Positions 25,340 through 34,185 of a DNA stretch of 64,000 nucleotides are shown here, piece by piece. A program made the translations under genes and the position numbers. Source of the DNA: Marinilabiliaceae bacterium JC017 (GTDB lineage Bacteria; Bacteroidota; Bacteroidia; Bacteroidales; Marinilabiliaceae); the NCBI GenBank assembly GCA_004296775.1, contig RHGE01000017.1:1-64000 (forward strand). Direction: 5' to 3'. The notes under the pieces were generated by a model. The model saw only the letters and a list, made by a program, of their open reading frames with translations. It was not told where the DNA came from and ran no database searches. Positions within the stretch are counted from its first letter, which is position 1; each line of letters starts with the position of its first letter.

Positions 25340-25831
25340 TTATTTGTAAATCACTTTGAGTTTCTCTACTACTTCAAATACAGCCGGGCAAACAAACGTA
25401 TTTTTGTATGTCAACTGGCTGATCTGATGAAACCGCTTCCGGTCAGTATGCGGGTATTCCCGACAAGCACGGGGCCTTACCTCATAAATCATGCAATAGT
25501 TATCCGGCATCAGGAAAGGGCATGGTGCTGATCGATACACGTAATCACCATCATTGTCGAGTTCCAGGTATTGTTCGATGAACTCCGAAGGCTTCATGCG
25601 CAAATGTTTAGCTATCCGATCAATGTCACGATCAATAATAATGGGGCTAATAGATTTACAACAATTGGCGCACGAAAGACAGTCCATTTCATCAAACACC
25701 TCGTAATGGGCTTCATGGGTATGATCATCCAGATCTTTTGGTTTTTTCTTTTTCAACCTGGCTAAAAAGGTTTTATTCTCATTGCTCTTATTCTGCGCAT
25801 CCGCTTTCAACTTCTCCGGATCAAATTTCAT
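25340..25831 (-). CDS. YkgJ-family cysteine cluster protein
   Basis: 163 aa. The core has C-LSC-ANCC, then PCPFL, NYC and CREYP, and a late C-P pair, the metal-binding pattern of the YkgJ/UPF0153 (CxxCxxCC) family; zinc or an iron-sulfur cluster has been proposed and the role is unknown. A basic N-terminal 40 residues (LKKKKPKDLDD) precede the domain. It overlaps the upstream EamA gene by 4 bp (ATGA), so the two are cotranslated. Confidence 0.85.
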   Translation of the reverse strand: MKFDPEKLKADAQNKSNENKTFLARLKKKKPKDLDDHTHEAHYEVFDEMDCLSCANCCKSISPIIIDRDIDRIAKHLRMKPSEFIEQYLELDNDGDYVYRSAPCPFLMPDNYCMIYEVRPRACREYPHTDRKRFHQISQLTYKNTFVCPAVFEVVEKLKVIYK

Positions 25832-26712
25832 ATACGTCTCATTTTTATCTGGGATACAAACAATCCACCTATAACAACAGCAATACCAATAACTTTCCGC
25901 ACCGTTAACGGATCACCCAGAATCATCCAGGCAAACACAGCGGTAAACACAGGGATTAGATTCACAAATACATTCGCTTTGGTAATCCCCACTTTTCTCA
26001 TCCCATAAGTAAAAAAGATAAATGCCAACGAAGAGGCAAATATGGAGAGTTGCACCATCGCCAATACTGCATTAGTTGTAATAACCGTATGCGTCAGATG
26101 GTGCCAGTCATAGAAAACAAACAACGGGAAAAAGTAAAATATCCCTATTATATTTTGAAAGGTAATAATCGATACAGCATTGTAACGGGCCGGCACCTTC
26201 TTCAACACTACCGAATAGCCCATTGCTGCAAAAACAGCCATAAAAACCAATAAGATTCCGTGAATAGGTGCTTTCAAACTAAAGTCATCTTCCAGAATAA
26301 TGAGTAACACTCCAATAAATGAAAAGGAGATACCTGCCAGGTTAATCCAGGTTAAGCGCGCTTTGAAGAAGATACGATCCGCAATAGGTGCAAACAACGG
26401 AATGGTAGACACAATAACGGCACCCATGGTGGAAGGCACATACTTCAGGCCAAAACTCTCTCCCATAAAATAGAGGAACGGTTCAAAAAATGCCAGGAGT
26501 AAAAACCACTTAATATCTGCCCGGTGTATACGGACCAACCGTTTCATCAAGCTCAAAACAGTAAACATCATGATTGAACTCACCACTAATCTCAGCCAGA
26601 TAACTGACAGCGGATTGAATGATTCAAAGGCCTGTTTGATCCAAACAAAAGAGAAGGCCCAGAATACCATGGAAACAACCAGGCTGGCTATTACTTTAAC
26701 GTTGAACGGCAT
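25828..26712 (-). CDS. EamA/DMT-superfamily transporter
   Basis: 294 aa with ten membrane helices in two EamA repeats (about 8-140 and 150-290); PLSVIWLRLVVSS and the AITKANVFVNLIPVF-like segment ITKANVFVNLIPVFTAV are family signatures. The family exports amino acids or metabolites, and the substrate is not predictable. A CAAAGGTA box (TAnnTTTG on minus) lies at 26732-26739. Confidence 0.9.
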   Translation of the reverse strand: MPFNVKVIASLVVSMVFWAFSFVWIKQAFESFNPLSVIWLRLVVSSIMMFTVLSLMKRLVRIHRADIKWFLLLAFFEPFLYFMGESFGLKYVPSTMGAVIVSTIPLFAPIADRIFFKARLTWINLAGISFSFIGVLLIILEDDFSLKAPIHGILLVFMAVFAAMGYSVVLKKVPARYNAVSIITFQNIIGIFYFFPLFVFYDWHHLTHTVITTNAVLAMVQLSIFASSLAFIFFTYGMRKVGITKANVFVNLIPVFTAVFAWMILGDPLTVRKVIGIAVVIGGLFVSQIKMRRI

Positions 26713-26775
26713 GATCTACAAATTTGAATGGCAAAGGTAACTTTTTTTAACATTTGCCATTCACCAGGTAAAATA

Positions 26776-27555
26776 TTAAACAGCCTCTCTCCCTTTTCCT
26801 TTGTACCTATTGGTCACAGGCAAATAGGCTGCATCAATATTTCCCATCGCATTAAACAGATTGATTCTGGCTTTTTTGTTTAGCAACTCAAATTGATCGA
26901 GAAGCTCACGAGAACGCTGCCGCATAGTAGTATCCTCATAGGGACAAGGTTTCTTGAGAGAAGGGAATCCAAGAAGGTTAGCATACCGTTTCATCTCCTC
27001 GTTTGTTAGGAGGATCAGTGGCCGGATAACCTGTAGTTTTCCATCAAACATCTCCAAACTGGCAGGTATAGAGGAAATATTAGCATGTTGAGCCATGTTA
27101 ATCAGGAGTGTCTCCACGGCATCGTCCAGATGATGTCCAAAAGCCAGTTTCTGAATTCCCAGCTCATGGGTTAACTTAAATAGCTCCTTTCGCCTGTTCC
27201 AGGAACACACAAAGCATGGCTTTTTTTTACCACTACGCTCCAGGTTGGCTTTAGTATGTATCAGATGCAGGGTTACATCCAGATCCTTACAAAAACCTTT
27301 AAGAAAATCCAGGTCAATTTGATAAGGAACATCTTCAGTAATCACGTGTGCCGCATGAAGATGATATTTAATGGGTAAGTATTTCCGCCTTACGGATAAT
27401 ATTTCCAATAAAGACAAAGAGTCTTTTCCGCCGGATACTGCCACCATAACCGTGTCATCCTGGCCGATCATTCCATGTTGATTAATGGCTTTCCCTGCCG
27501 TGTGACGTATTTTCTCAATAAATAGCGTCTCTTGTTTTCCCCACTTTTTCTCCAT
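26776..27555 (-). CDS. ttcA: TtcA-like tRNA thiolation ATPase
   Basis: 259 aa from ATG 27555 (MEKKWGKQETL). The PP-loop SGGKDS is at 41-46. C114-F-V-C117 and a third cysteine in KPCPYED match the three cluster ligands of TtcA, which makes 2-thiocytidine 32 in tRNA with a 4Fe-4S cluster. Close relatives are sometimes annotated only as ATP-binding or TtcA/TtuA family, so the exact position modified is inferred. A full promoter lies directly upstream. Confidence 0.85.
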   Translation of the reverse strand: MEKKWGKQETLFIEKIRHTAGKAINQHGMIGQDDTVMVAVSGGKDSLSLLEILSVRRKYLPIKYHLHAAHVITEDVPYQIDLDFLKGFCKDLDVTLHLIHTKANLERSGKKKPCFVCSWNRRKELFKLTHELGIQKLAFGHHLDDAVETLLINMAQHANISSIPASLEMFDGKLQVIRPLILLTNEEMKRYANLLGFPSLKKPCPYEDTTMRQRSRELLDQFELLNKKARINLFNAMGNIDAAYLPVTNRYKGKGREAV

Positions 27556-27563
27556 AACGGCCA

Positions 27564-27593
27564 CAAAAGTAGTGGAAGCAACTATTTTATCAA
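27564..27593 (-). promoter_or_regulatory. Bacteroidota-type promoter of ttcA
   Basis: On the minus strand TTG (27591-27593), 19-bp spacer, TACTTTTG (27564-27571). The -7 box ends 8 bp before the start codon, so the leader would be very short or absent. Confidence 0.65.
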
Positions 27594-27609
27594 ACAGAAA
27601 ATGATGGTA

Positions 27610-27879
27610 TTAAAACTTAATACGAAAGCCTTCAAATCCATATTCAGGTACTTCGCTGATCAGAAAGGCATCAACTCTTGAAAGAGCAGGACCAGTACGG
27701 CAATCTGTTAAAAAATGATGAACATTGTCACATTCCCCTTCGGCATCAATCTCCACTTTTCCATCAGCCAGGTTACGGACAAACCCTTTAATGGCATATC
27801 GTTTAGCGGTATTATTCACAAAATATCTAAATCCAACTCCCTGAACCCGTCCGTCCACAATAACTCTAACCCTTTTCAT
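27610..27879 (-). CDS. acyP: Acylphosphatase
   Basis: 89 aa, a full-length acylphosphatase: VDGRVQGVGFRYF with catalytic R18, and GFVRNLADGKVEI with N36. It hydrolyses carboxyl-phosphate bonds in small metabolites. It precedes ttcA by 55 bp on the same strand, but the promoter between them suggests partly separate expression. Confidence 0.95.
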   Translation of the reverse strand: MKRVRVIVDGRVQGVGFRYFVNNTAKRYAIKGFVRNLADGKVEIDAEGECDNVHHFLTDCRTGPALSRVDAFLISEVPEYGFEGFRIKF

Positions 27880-28068
27880 GTGTTTTTAAATTGCTTTACG
27901 ATAGTCACCTGGAACTCACTACGCATAATCATTCTCCAGTGCAAGACTACATCTTTATGACTCACCTCTTATTCGTTACTATTCATCCATAAAAACCTAC
28001 GCGTTAGTAAAATTAATACGCAACCAACAAGAAAAAAAGGACACATCCTTAAAAATTCACCCATTTTA

Positions 28069-28464
28069 TCATCTTTTAACTAATGCCAGATATTCGTTTA
28101 ACACCGGTATGTCCGCTCCAGACCATTCTAATTTTGTTAATTCGTCACCAGCAGCCCATTTTATACCATCATGCTCATGCGCATAAGGTTCCCCCTCAAC
28201 AATTTCGCATATAAACGGAATTAACCGGATCGCTTTTCCCGGATAATGATATTCAACTGGAGTAAGCTTTGAATCTATCGCTACAATAACACCTAGTTCC
28301 TCCTTTAATTCACGAATCAAACAGGCTTCATCACTCTCTCCTGCCTTTACCTTACCTCCTGGAAATTCCCATTTCCCAGCCTGATCCATTTGAAACCCGC
28401 GACGGGCTACCAATAATTCACCATCCTTTCGAATTAAAGCACATGTCACATTAATAAATTCCAT
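28069..28464 (-). CDS. Nudix hydrolase, MutT/8-oxo-dGTPase-like
   Basis: 131 aa from ATG 28464 (MEFINVTCALIRKDGE). The longer frame is rejected because a TACTTTTG -7 box (28485-28492) lies within it. The Nudix box runs from G37 (GGKVKAGESDEACLIRELKE then ELG), and WEFPGG just before it is typical of MutT-type oxidised-nucleotide pyrophosphatases that also match A/G-specific repair partners. Substrate is inferred only. Confidence 0.9.
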   Translation of the reverse strand: MEFINVTCALIRKDGELLVARRGFQMDQAGKWEFPGGKVKAGESDEACLIRELKEELGVIVAIDSKLTPVEYHYPGKAIRLIPFICEIVEGEPYAHEHDGIKWAAGDELTKLEWSGADIPVLNEYLALVKR

Positions 28465-28550
28465 CTCATTCAGATTTTTTCGAACAAAAGTAGAAATAAT
28501 GCCATGTTTCTTTACATCTGCTACTAGACTCACTCCTTAACAATCCACAA

Positions 28551-28579
28551 AAAACCCCTTGAAGACTCAAGGGGAAAAA
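28551..28579 (-). terminator. Intrinsic terminator downstream of the 236-aa gene
   Basis: A perfect CCCCTTGA / TCAAGGGG stem with AGAC loop, flanked by A and T runs. It serves the minus-strand gene at 28714-29424. Confidence 0.8.
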
Positions 28580-28584
28580 CACTT

Positions 28585-28690
28585 ATACCGATTAGTGATT
28601 AAACTGACCATTTAATGCACGACATTTTTACTGGTCTTTAATCATCTATCAACATTAGATCAAGGTCATTTTAAAATAGGTTTAGTTTTA
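28585..28690 (-). repeat. Dispersed element fragment, copy D
   Basis: A degraded copy of the ATACCGATTAG end of copy A (17-120), same orientation, including CATCTATCAACATTA and AAATAGGTTT. Confidence 0.7.
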
Positions 28691-28713
28691 ACATATGACA
28701 CAATTCGTATTTA

Positions 28714-29424
28714 TTATACCTCAACAGACTTAAACTCTCCCTGCCAGTTAATAATGGCACTGAATGTGAATTGGTCTTTTTTAAATGGTTCAAACTGATA
28801 ATAGACAGATACTATTTCACAAACTGACAATATCTTTTCGTAAATAGCGTTTAATGCTTCCACTCCAGCCTCACTAATAGTATTCTCATTGTAATCTAAA
28901 GCGGCACCAATGGTATTTACTTGTCGCATTCGTTCTACATAAGCGGCTATTCGCTCTATTAAGATAGGACTGGTTCCCCTGGATGTAATTTCTTCTTTTA
29001 ATTGCGGCGTCATCCCTTCATCAAACGACAATAGCAACTGCATCAAGGCATCCTGATTATTATTGAGGGCATCATTTATGTAACTGTTGTACCCCAATAC
29101 TTCGTGAACTTCTTCCACTTTTTGTCTTTCAGAGGCAAAATCTGATTCCAATTGCTTTTTCAAAAACATCAAATCGCGAAAAGCCGGTCCCTGAATAGCC
29201 GCAAATCTGGATGTGGCATCACGAAAATGATAGTCTGGATCTAATTGCAGGTAATTATCAAAAGCTTCATTGATCTGCTTCATCAAGCCGTCAACATACC
29301 GGGCGGTCCATTGACTACGAATAGCCGAAAGATCTCCCAGGTTGCTTTTCAAACGCTCTACGATGGTTTTAGCAGCCACCAACATTTGAATGTCTTCATA
29401 CTGATAATTGCGATGTTTATTCAT
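28714..29424 (-). CDS. Uncharacterised alpha-helical protein
   Basis: 236 aa, almost wholly helical, with no signal peptide or membrane segment. It begins MNKHRNYQYEDIQML and has three or four long amphipathic helices (for example LMFLKKQLESDFASERQKVE). I do not recognise a function; it may belong to a Bacteroidota-specific DUF. Coding is supported by length, a terminator just downstream and clean codon structure. A short ORF on the same strand lies 213 bp upstream. Confidence 0.75.
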   Translation of the reverse strand: MNKHRNYQYEDIQMLVAAKTIVERLKSNLGDLSAIRSQWTARYVDGLMKQINEAFDNYLQLDPDYHFRDATSRFAAIQGPAFRDLMFLKKQLESDFASERQKVEEVHEVLGYNSYINDALNNNQDALMQLLLSFDEGMTPQLKEEITSRGTSPILIERIAAYVERMRQVNTIGAALDYNENTISEAGVEALNAIYEKILSVCEIVSVYYQFEPFKKDQFTFSAIINWQGEFKSVEV

Positions 29425-29636
29425 AGATAAATAGGTTTAAAACTCTAAATTAAGATAGAAATAACTTTCCCTTTTTTTCCTGTCATATGTCAGTAAATGA
29501 GCATACTTTGACAAAAATCAGTAGATTCTTGCTGTTTTTTTTACTTTTCTTCTCCAAAAAAAGACACACCTGGATATTTATTTCCAATGGTCACATGGAA
29601 CTCTCAAATAAATCTGATCATCTTCCTGTGTGAAAA

Positions 29637-29801
29637 TTAAATACTCAAATTCACATGATCGTTTATTCTAACGGTAATGTGTTCCATCTCCAATTCAGGA
29701 GCAATATCAGTGACCTTAACAGGCCGACCTTTCAGCATTATTTCATGGGATTTTAAATCAACCGTTTTAGGCAAAACCATGGGACGAAAATAGAGAGACA
29801 T
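29637..29801 (-). CDS. Possible 54-aa small protein
   Basis: An ATG-to-stop frame encoding a soluble-looking peptide that begins MSLYFRPMVLPKTVDLKSHE and ends RINDHVNLSI. Composition is protein-like, with charged and hydrophobic alternation suggestive of beta-strands. Its last codons and following 30 bp resemble 20607-20660, where the frame is broken. It could be a real small gene, a remnant C-terminus or part of a dispersed repeat. The rest of the 490-bp gap between the 236-aa gene and tRNA-Arg shows no other gene. Confidence 0.4.
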   Translation of the reverse strand: MSLYFRPMVLPKTVDLKSHEIMLKGRPVKVTDIAPELEMEHITVRINDHVNLSI

Positions 29802-29881
29802 AGGATGAAAGCTTCATTATGAATTAGATTTTTAACCACCTGTCTCTTTGACAGCCAACCTAAATAAGAAGTTACAACAAT

Positions 29882-29913
29882 AAAAAAACCACCCTGATAA
29901 ATCAGGATGGTTT
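29882..29913 (-). terminator. Terminator of tRNA-Arg
   Basis: On the minus strand AACCATCCTGAT and its near complement fold around a short AT loop, followed by a run of seven T. It begins 4 bp after the tRNA. Confidence 0.85.
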
Positions 29914-29916
29914 CTG

Positions 29917-29988
29917 TAGCCCCAACAGGACTCGAACCTGTATCTAGAGTTTAGGAAACTCTTGTTCTATCCCTTGAACTATGGGGCC
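29917..29988 (-). tRNA. tRNA-Arg (anticodon CCU)
   Basis: 72 nt, no encoded CCA. Acceptor GGCCCCA with TGGGGCT (one G-U end pair), D stem GTTC/GAAC, anticodon stem AGAGT/ACTCT with loop TTCCTAA, T stem ACAGG/CCTGT with loop TTCGAGT. A -7-like TACTTTTG lies at 30006-30013. Confidence 0.95.
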
Positions 29989-30038
29989 TTGTTTCTTTGG
30001 GAGGGCAAAAGTAACGATTTCAAATAAAATATGAAACT

Positions 30039-31181
30039 TTAAAGCTTACAAAGTCGATCAGCGACCTTTCTTAACAACTCATCAGGCTTGGCAAAGTTGA
30101 AACGCAACAAGTGCTTTTTTGATTTCTCATGAAAAAAAACACTAACAGGTGTGGCAGCCACTCCTTGTTCCTCAAGTAATTTAACAGCAAACTCCCGATC
30201 ATTCTGGTCAGAAATAGCATCGTAACAGAAAATCTCAAAAAAGGTACCCTTGGTCAAAATCGGCTTAAAACGGGAAGGCTCCATCAATTCGTTGAACAGA
30301 TCTCTTTTTTGCTGATAGAACTGCCGTAATCCCATATACTCTTCAGGTTTATGAAGAAATTCAGCTAACGCCAGCTGAAACGGAGAGTTCACACTTTGAA
30401 TCGCTACCTCCTGGACGGTTCTTATCTCTTTGGTAATTTGAGCAGGTGCCAGACAGTAACCAATCTGCCAACCGGTAACATGGAAAGTTTCTCCAAAAGA
30501 CGATACAATCACACTCCTTTCGGCCAGCTTGGGATAAAGTGCCATACTTTGATGCGATTCAGCATCAAAAATAATGTGCTCAAATGTTTCATCGCTCAAA
30601 ACTATAATTTTAGTGCCATTGATTATTTTCTGGAGCCTCAACATATCCAGCTCATTAAATGTGGCACCGGTAGGATTATGCGGAGAATTAACAATGATCA
30701 TTCGTGTGCGGTTGGAAATCACCTTTTGCACTTCCTCCCAATCAACATGAAAGTCAGGTGATTTTAACGGAACAAACACCGGCTGACCACCATTCATTTG
30801 GATAGCCGGCACATAATTAAGACAAGCTGGTTCAAACACAATAACTTCATCCCCTTCCTTTATAAGGGCGGATAATACCGTAAACACTCCCTGGGCAGAA
30901 CCTGCAGTCACTGTTACCTCATCGTTTTCATCATATTCATGCCCATACAGATGTTTGACCTTTTCGGCAATCATGTGCCTTAAAAGAGGCTCACCACTAA
31001 CTGGTGCAAATTGATTGAGACTTTCAGAGAGATACTTCTGAACCAATTTAATTAGTTCAGAGGAACAGTGAAATCCTGAATAACCTTCAGCCATATTAAG
31101 CGCGTTATGCTGCGCAATCAACTTACGAACTTTGGCAAAATAGCTAAGTTCCAGGTTTAGGTACTTTGAACTTATCTTCAT
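30039..31181 (-). CDS. Aminotransferase-fold protein lacking the PLP lysine
   Basis: 380 aa, clearly homologous to fold-type I aminotransferases of the methionine/kynurenine type (YbdL-like): VNSPHNPTGA with N165, VLSDETFEHIIFD with D197, and a C-terminal LLRFNFAK with R360. The family normally has SSFGKT-x-H-x-TGWK-x-GYC; here it reads SSFGET and TGWQIGYC, so the Schiff-base lysine is E231 (codon GAA), the phosphate-binding K/R is Q239, and the DEVYEH tyrosine is F200. The frame is intact and full length. Transamination looks impossible, so a non-catalytic or altered role is inferred. It is monocistronic, and tRNA-Arg lies 50 bp downstream. Confidence 0.85.
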   Translation of the reverse strand: MKISSKYLNLELSYFAKVRKLIAQHNALNMAEGYSGFHCSSELIKLVQKYLSESLNQFAPVSGEPLLRHMIAEKVKHLYGHEYDENDEVTVTAGSAQGVFTVLSALIKEGDEVIVFEPACLNYVPAIQMNGGQPVFVPLKSPDFHVDWEEVQKVISNRTRMIIVNSPHNPTGATFNELDMLRLQKIINGTKIIVLSDETFEHIIFDAESHQSMALYPKLAERSVIVSSFGETFHVTGWQIGYCLAPAQITKEIRTVQEVAIQSVNSPFQLALAEFLHKPEEYMGLRQFYQQKRDLFNELMEPSRFKPILTKGTFFEIFCYDAISDQNDREFAVKLLEEQGVAATPVSVFFHEKSKKHLLRFNFAKPDELLRKVADRLCKL

Positions 31182-31338
31182 AACATCTGATTAAGATTCT
31201 CACCCTGGTAAAAGTCAACTAAAAATAAGCATTATGCCTTTAAAAAACCTATTGAGATAAATCAGGTCTCTCTTTTTTTAACTAAAAATTGTTAATTATT
31301 TGATTAATCCCTCTAATTATACAGTCAATGAGGTTGAA

Positions 31339-32067
31339 TTAGTCGGAATGGAATAACTGATGTAAAATTTCTAATGACTTTATTTTCCCAAAATCTTCGA
31401 TATGGAGTGCATAATAATCCAGTAAGGAATTAAGCAATTCATTCCTATCATGGCTATTTAACTTTAATGAAGTAAGTGCTTCAACTTTTAGATTCAGGAG
31501 CCTTCTCCATTTATCTGACTGACTAGCATTCAAATAATATGGATGAAGTGGCTCTGTTTCTTTAAATATTCCGCTCTTCAAATCAAAAAACTTACATTGA
31601 TCATTGGATGGAAGAGCCGGTGAAAAACCAAGGAACCTGGATAATTGTACCAGAAAAAAGAGATGAAAATTTGATAATCCCTCAATCCCTTCATCCAGAA
31701 CCTCAATAGCACCATAGACAAACTCAAACAATCCAGGATTAGCCTCTTCTTCACGCAATACCTTCGATAATACTTCAGTTAAAAAGAAGGCAATACTCCG
31801 TTTTGTCTGGTCAAATGGCAACGACGAAAAAGGGTACTCTGTTCTAAAATCCCTTATTCGATGCACCTCTTTTCGTTCGTGATGAGACACCTCCAACCTC
31901 AAAAGCGCCAGAGGCTGAAGAAACACGGCTTTGCCTTTACTCTTTGCTTTACGTACCCCATTCACCATATATGATTGCCGCCCGAATAATTCTGTATAAA
32001 TATGGACAATGATACTCGTCTCGGAATACCTCACATGATCCAGCACTATTCCTCTGGTTGAAAACAT
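31339..32067 (-). CDS. recO: DNA repair protein RecO
   Basis: 242 aa, the usual length. N-terminal OB fold (TRGIVLDHVRYSETSIIVHIYTE), then FGRQSYMVNGVRKAKS and a helical C-terminal half. It loads RecA onto SSB-coated gaps with RecR. The zinc-finger cysteines found in some RecO are reduced to one here (C at NDQCKFFDL), as in other Bacteroidota. Monocistronic, with a 156-bp gap on the aminotransferase side. Confidence 0.92.
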   Translation of the reverse strand: MFSTRGIVLDHVRYSETSIIVHIYTELFGRQSYMVNGVRKAKSKGKAVFLQPLALLRLEVSHHERKEVHRIRDFRTEYPFSSLPFDQTKRSIAFFLTEVLSKVLREEEANPGLFEFVYGAIEVLDEGIEGLSNFHLFFLVQLSRFLGFSPALPSNDQCKFFDLKSGIFKETEPLHPYYLNASQSDKWRRLLNLKVEALTSLKLNSHDRNELLNSLLDYYALHIEDFGKIKSLEILHQLFHSD

Positions 32068-32437
32068 CTCTCCGTCTTTATTAATTCGTTAATAACAACA
32101 ATAGGCCGTTAGATTTTAGATAATAGACCTGCGATCCGTATACGTTTCTTTTATAACTAACTCAATTTCTATAAGCACTTTAATATGAACGATCTTTCTG
32201 ACACATCAAAGAATTAAAACAACTATTCCAAGCTTTCTTCACCTAAAATCATATTCAAAGATAAAGCTTCTGGCATTGGTTCTCCCTCTACTATTTTAGA
32301 TGGTGTGAATAAGTTCAAAATTGTTGAAATATCTTCAATCCTTTACATACCCAATCGATTTTGCAGTAAAACAGATATTTGCAGTTTTTAAATTATATAC
32401 AGATGCATATATTTGTCCGTCACTAAAAATAACTATC

Positions 32438-33817
32438 ATGCATCTTTTTAAAAAATTCTCTTCCGCTTTCTGGGTAGCCAATTTCGTGGAGTTGATGGAG
32501 CGGGCAGCTTATTATGGGGTATTCATTGTTATTACCTTATATTTATCCCGAATACTTGCTTTCTCAGATTTAGAAGCAGCACTAATTTCAGGTACCTTCA
32601 GTGCCCTGCTTTACCTGCTCCCAACCTTCACCGGAGCCTACGCCGACAAAATAGGCTTCAAGAAATCATTGATCGTAGCCTTTTCCCTGTTAACGCTGGG
32701 ATATGCCGGTTTAGCTATTTTTCCCAACATATTGGAAGGAGCAGATCTTGTTGAATATGGCCGCGAAACGGTCTTTAAAGGATTGGTTGAAAGCAATCAA
32801 AAATACATCATCGTCCCCATCATGGCTTTGATCATCTTAGGTGGGAGTTTCATTAAATCGGTTATTACCGGTACGGTAGCTAAAGAAACTTCTATCGACA
32901 ACCGGGCCACAGGTTTTTCAGTTTTCTATACCATCGTAAACATTGGTGCCTTCTCTGGGAAAACAATTGTTAAACCATTACGTGAGGCCATGGGAAACGT
33001 TGGCCTTATCAACATCAGCTATTTCTCGGCCGGAATGACATTACTGGCGCTACTGGCGGTTATTCTATTTTTCCGTCCTTCAATAAAACATGGAGAAGGA
33101 AAATCATTGAGTGAAATAATTTATGCCTTAGGTAAAGTACTAACCAATGGTCGATTGATCACGCTTATTATCATCATCACCGGTTTCTGGATGGTGCAGC
33201 ACCAACTTTACGCCACCATGCCAAAGTATGTATTAAGAATGGCTGGCGAAAGTGCCTCCCCCTCCTGGTATGCCAACGTAAACCCATTGGTGGTGTTCTC
33301 AACAGTGGGGCTTATCACTGCGATAATGAGGAAACGCTCAGCTTTGCTATCAATGACTGTCGGAATGTTTATCATGCCCGTATCAGCCTTCTGCATGGCC
33401 GCAGGTAATATCATTGGCGGAGATACCATGGGCTTCATCAATATGCACCCGGTTGCATTTATGATGATCGTCGGAATTGCCTTCCAGGGATTAGCCGAAG
33501 CATTCATCTCCCCCCGCTTTCTTGAATACTTTTCCCTGCAAGCGCCCAAAGGAGAAGAAGGCCTTTACCTTGGTTTCAGTCACCTGCACTCCTTCCTCTC
33601 CTCCCTGTTAGGATTTGGCCTTTCCGGTTATTTGCTGGATCAATATTGTCCGGATCCTAAACTATTAAGCGAGGCCGAACGACTCACTGCATATGATCAT
33701 GCTCATTATATCTGGTTTGTATTTATGGGAATCGCTTCTGTTTCGGCAATTGCTTTAATTATTTACGGAAAGGTAACTACCAGATTAGACGCTAAAAAGA
33801 CTGGCAAGTCTGTATAA
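32438..33817 (+). CDS. POT/PTR-like major facilitator transporter
   Basis: 459 aa from ATG 32438 (MHLFKKFSSAFW). The longer frame is doubtful because a TATATTTG -7 box lies at 32408-32415. There are 12 or more helices, and NFVELMERAAYYGVF is the first-helix ExxERxxYY signature of proton-coupled oligopeptide transporters. A soluble insertion follows helix 4 (ILEGADLVEYGRETV). The substrate (di/tripeptide or other) is uncertain. The 370-bp upstream gap holds a single 15-bp-family unit near 32110 and nothing else clear. Confidence 0.85.
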   Translation: MHLFKKFSSAFWVANFVELMERAAYYGVFIVITLYLSRILAFSDLEAALISGTFSALLYLLPTFTGAYADKIGFKKSLIVAFSLLTLGYAGLAIFPNILEGADLVEYGRETVFKGLVESNQKYIIVPIMALIILGGSFIKSVITGTVAKETSIDNRATGFSVFYTIVNIGAFSGKTIVKPLREAMGNVGLINISYFSAGMTLLALLAVILFFRPSIKHGEGKSLSEIIYALGKVLTNGRLITLIIIITGFWMVQHQLYATMPKYVLRMAGESASPSWYANVNPLVVFSTVGLITAIMRKRSALLSMTVGMFIMPVSAFCMAAGNIIGGDTMGFINMHPVAFMMIVGIAFQGLAEAFISPRFLEYFSLQAPKGEEGLYLGFSHLHSFLSSLLGFGLSGYLLDQYCPDPKLLSEAERLTAYDHAHYIWFVFMGIASVSAIALIIYGKVTTRLDAKKTGKSV

Positions 33818-33854
33818 TCAACCAATATTTTAAAAACATTTTAAGGAAAATGTT

Positions 33855-33884
33855 TTGCAGGAATAAACAAATCACATATATTTG
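33855..33884 (+). promoter_or_regulatory. Promoter of tRNA-Leu
   Basis: TTG (33855-33857), 19-bp spacer and TATATTTG (33877-33884), an ideal match. The tRNA starts 27 bp downstream. Confidence 0.8.
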
Positions 33885-33910
33885 CACCCGCAAAACGATC
33901 TTAAAGTGTT

Positions 33911-33994
33911 GCCCAGGTGGCGGAATTGGTAGACGCGCTGGTCTCAAACACCAGTGATAGCAATATCGTGCCGGTTCGATCCCGGCCCTGGGTA
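33911..33994 (+). tRNA. tRNA-Leu (anticodon CAA)
   Basis: 84 nt class II tRNA with a long variable arm. Acceptor GCCCAGG with CCTGGGT, anticodon stem CTGGT/ACCAG and loop CTCAAAC, T stem GCCGG/CCGGC with loop TTCGATC. CCA is not encoded. Confidence 0.97.
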
Positions 33995-33995
33995 C

Positions 33996-34024
33996 AAAGC
34001 CTCACTAAACAGTGAGGCTTTTTT
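33996..34024 (+). terminator. Terminator of tRNA-Leu
   Basis: A perfect AAAGCCTCACT / AGTGAGGCTTT stem with AAAC loop, followed by a T-run. Confidence 0.9.
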
Positions 34025-34185
34025 ATTTTCTAATTCCCCCTCCCCTATCCCTGCAAATTCCCAAGTTTTCATTTCCTAAAATCAGACGCTTGTTAATTTT
34101 GTTATTTTTGTGAAAGAAACCTATTCTTTACGCCCATTTCAGCAATTGAAATAAAAGGGCGATCAATTATCAGAAAACAACGTAT

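Noticed and set aside
29917-29988. Second tRNA next to tRNA-Arg or tRNA-Leu
   Set aside because: No further cloverleaf could be folded within 150 bp of either tRNA, and each has its own terminator.
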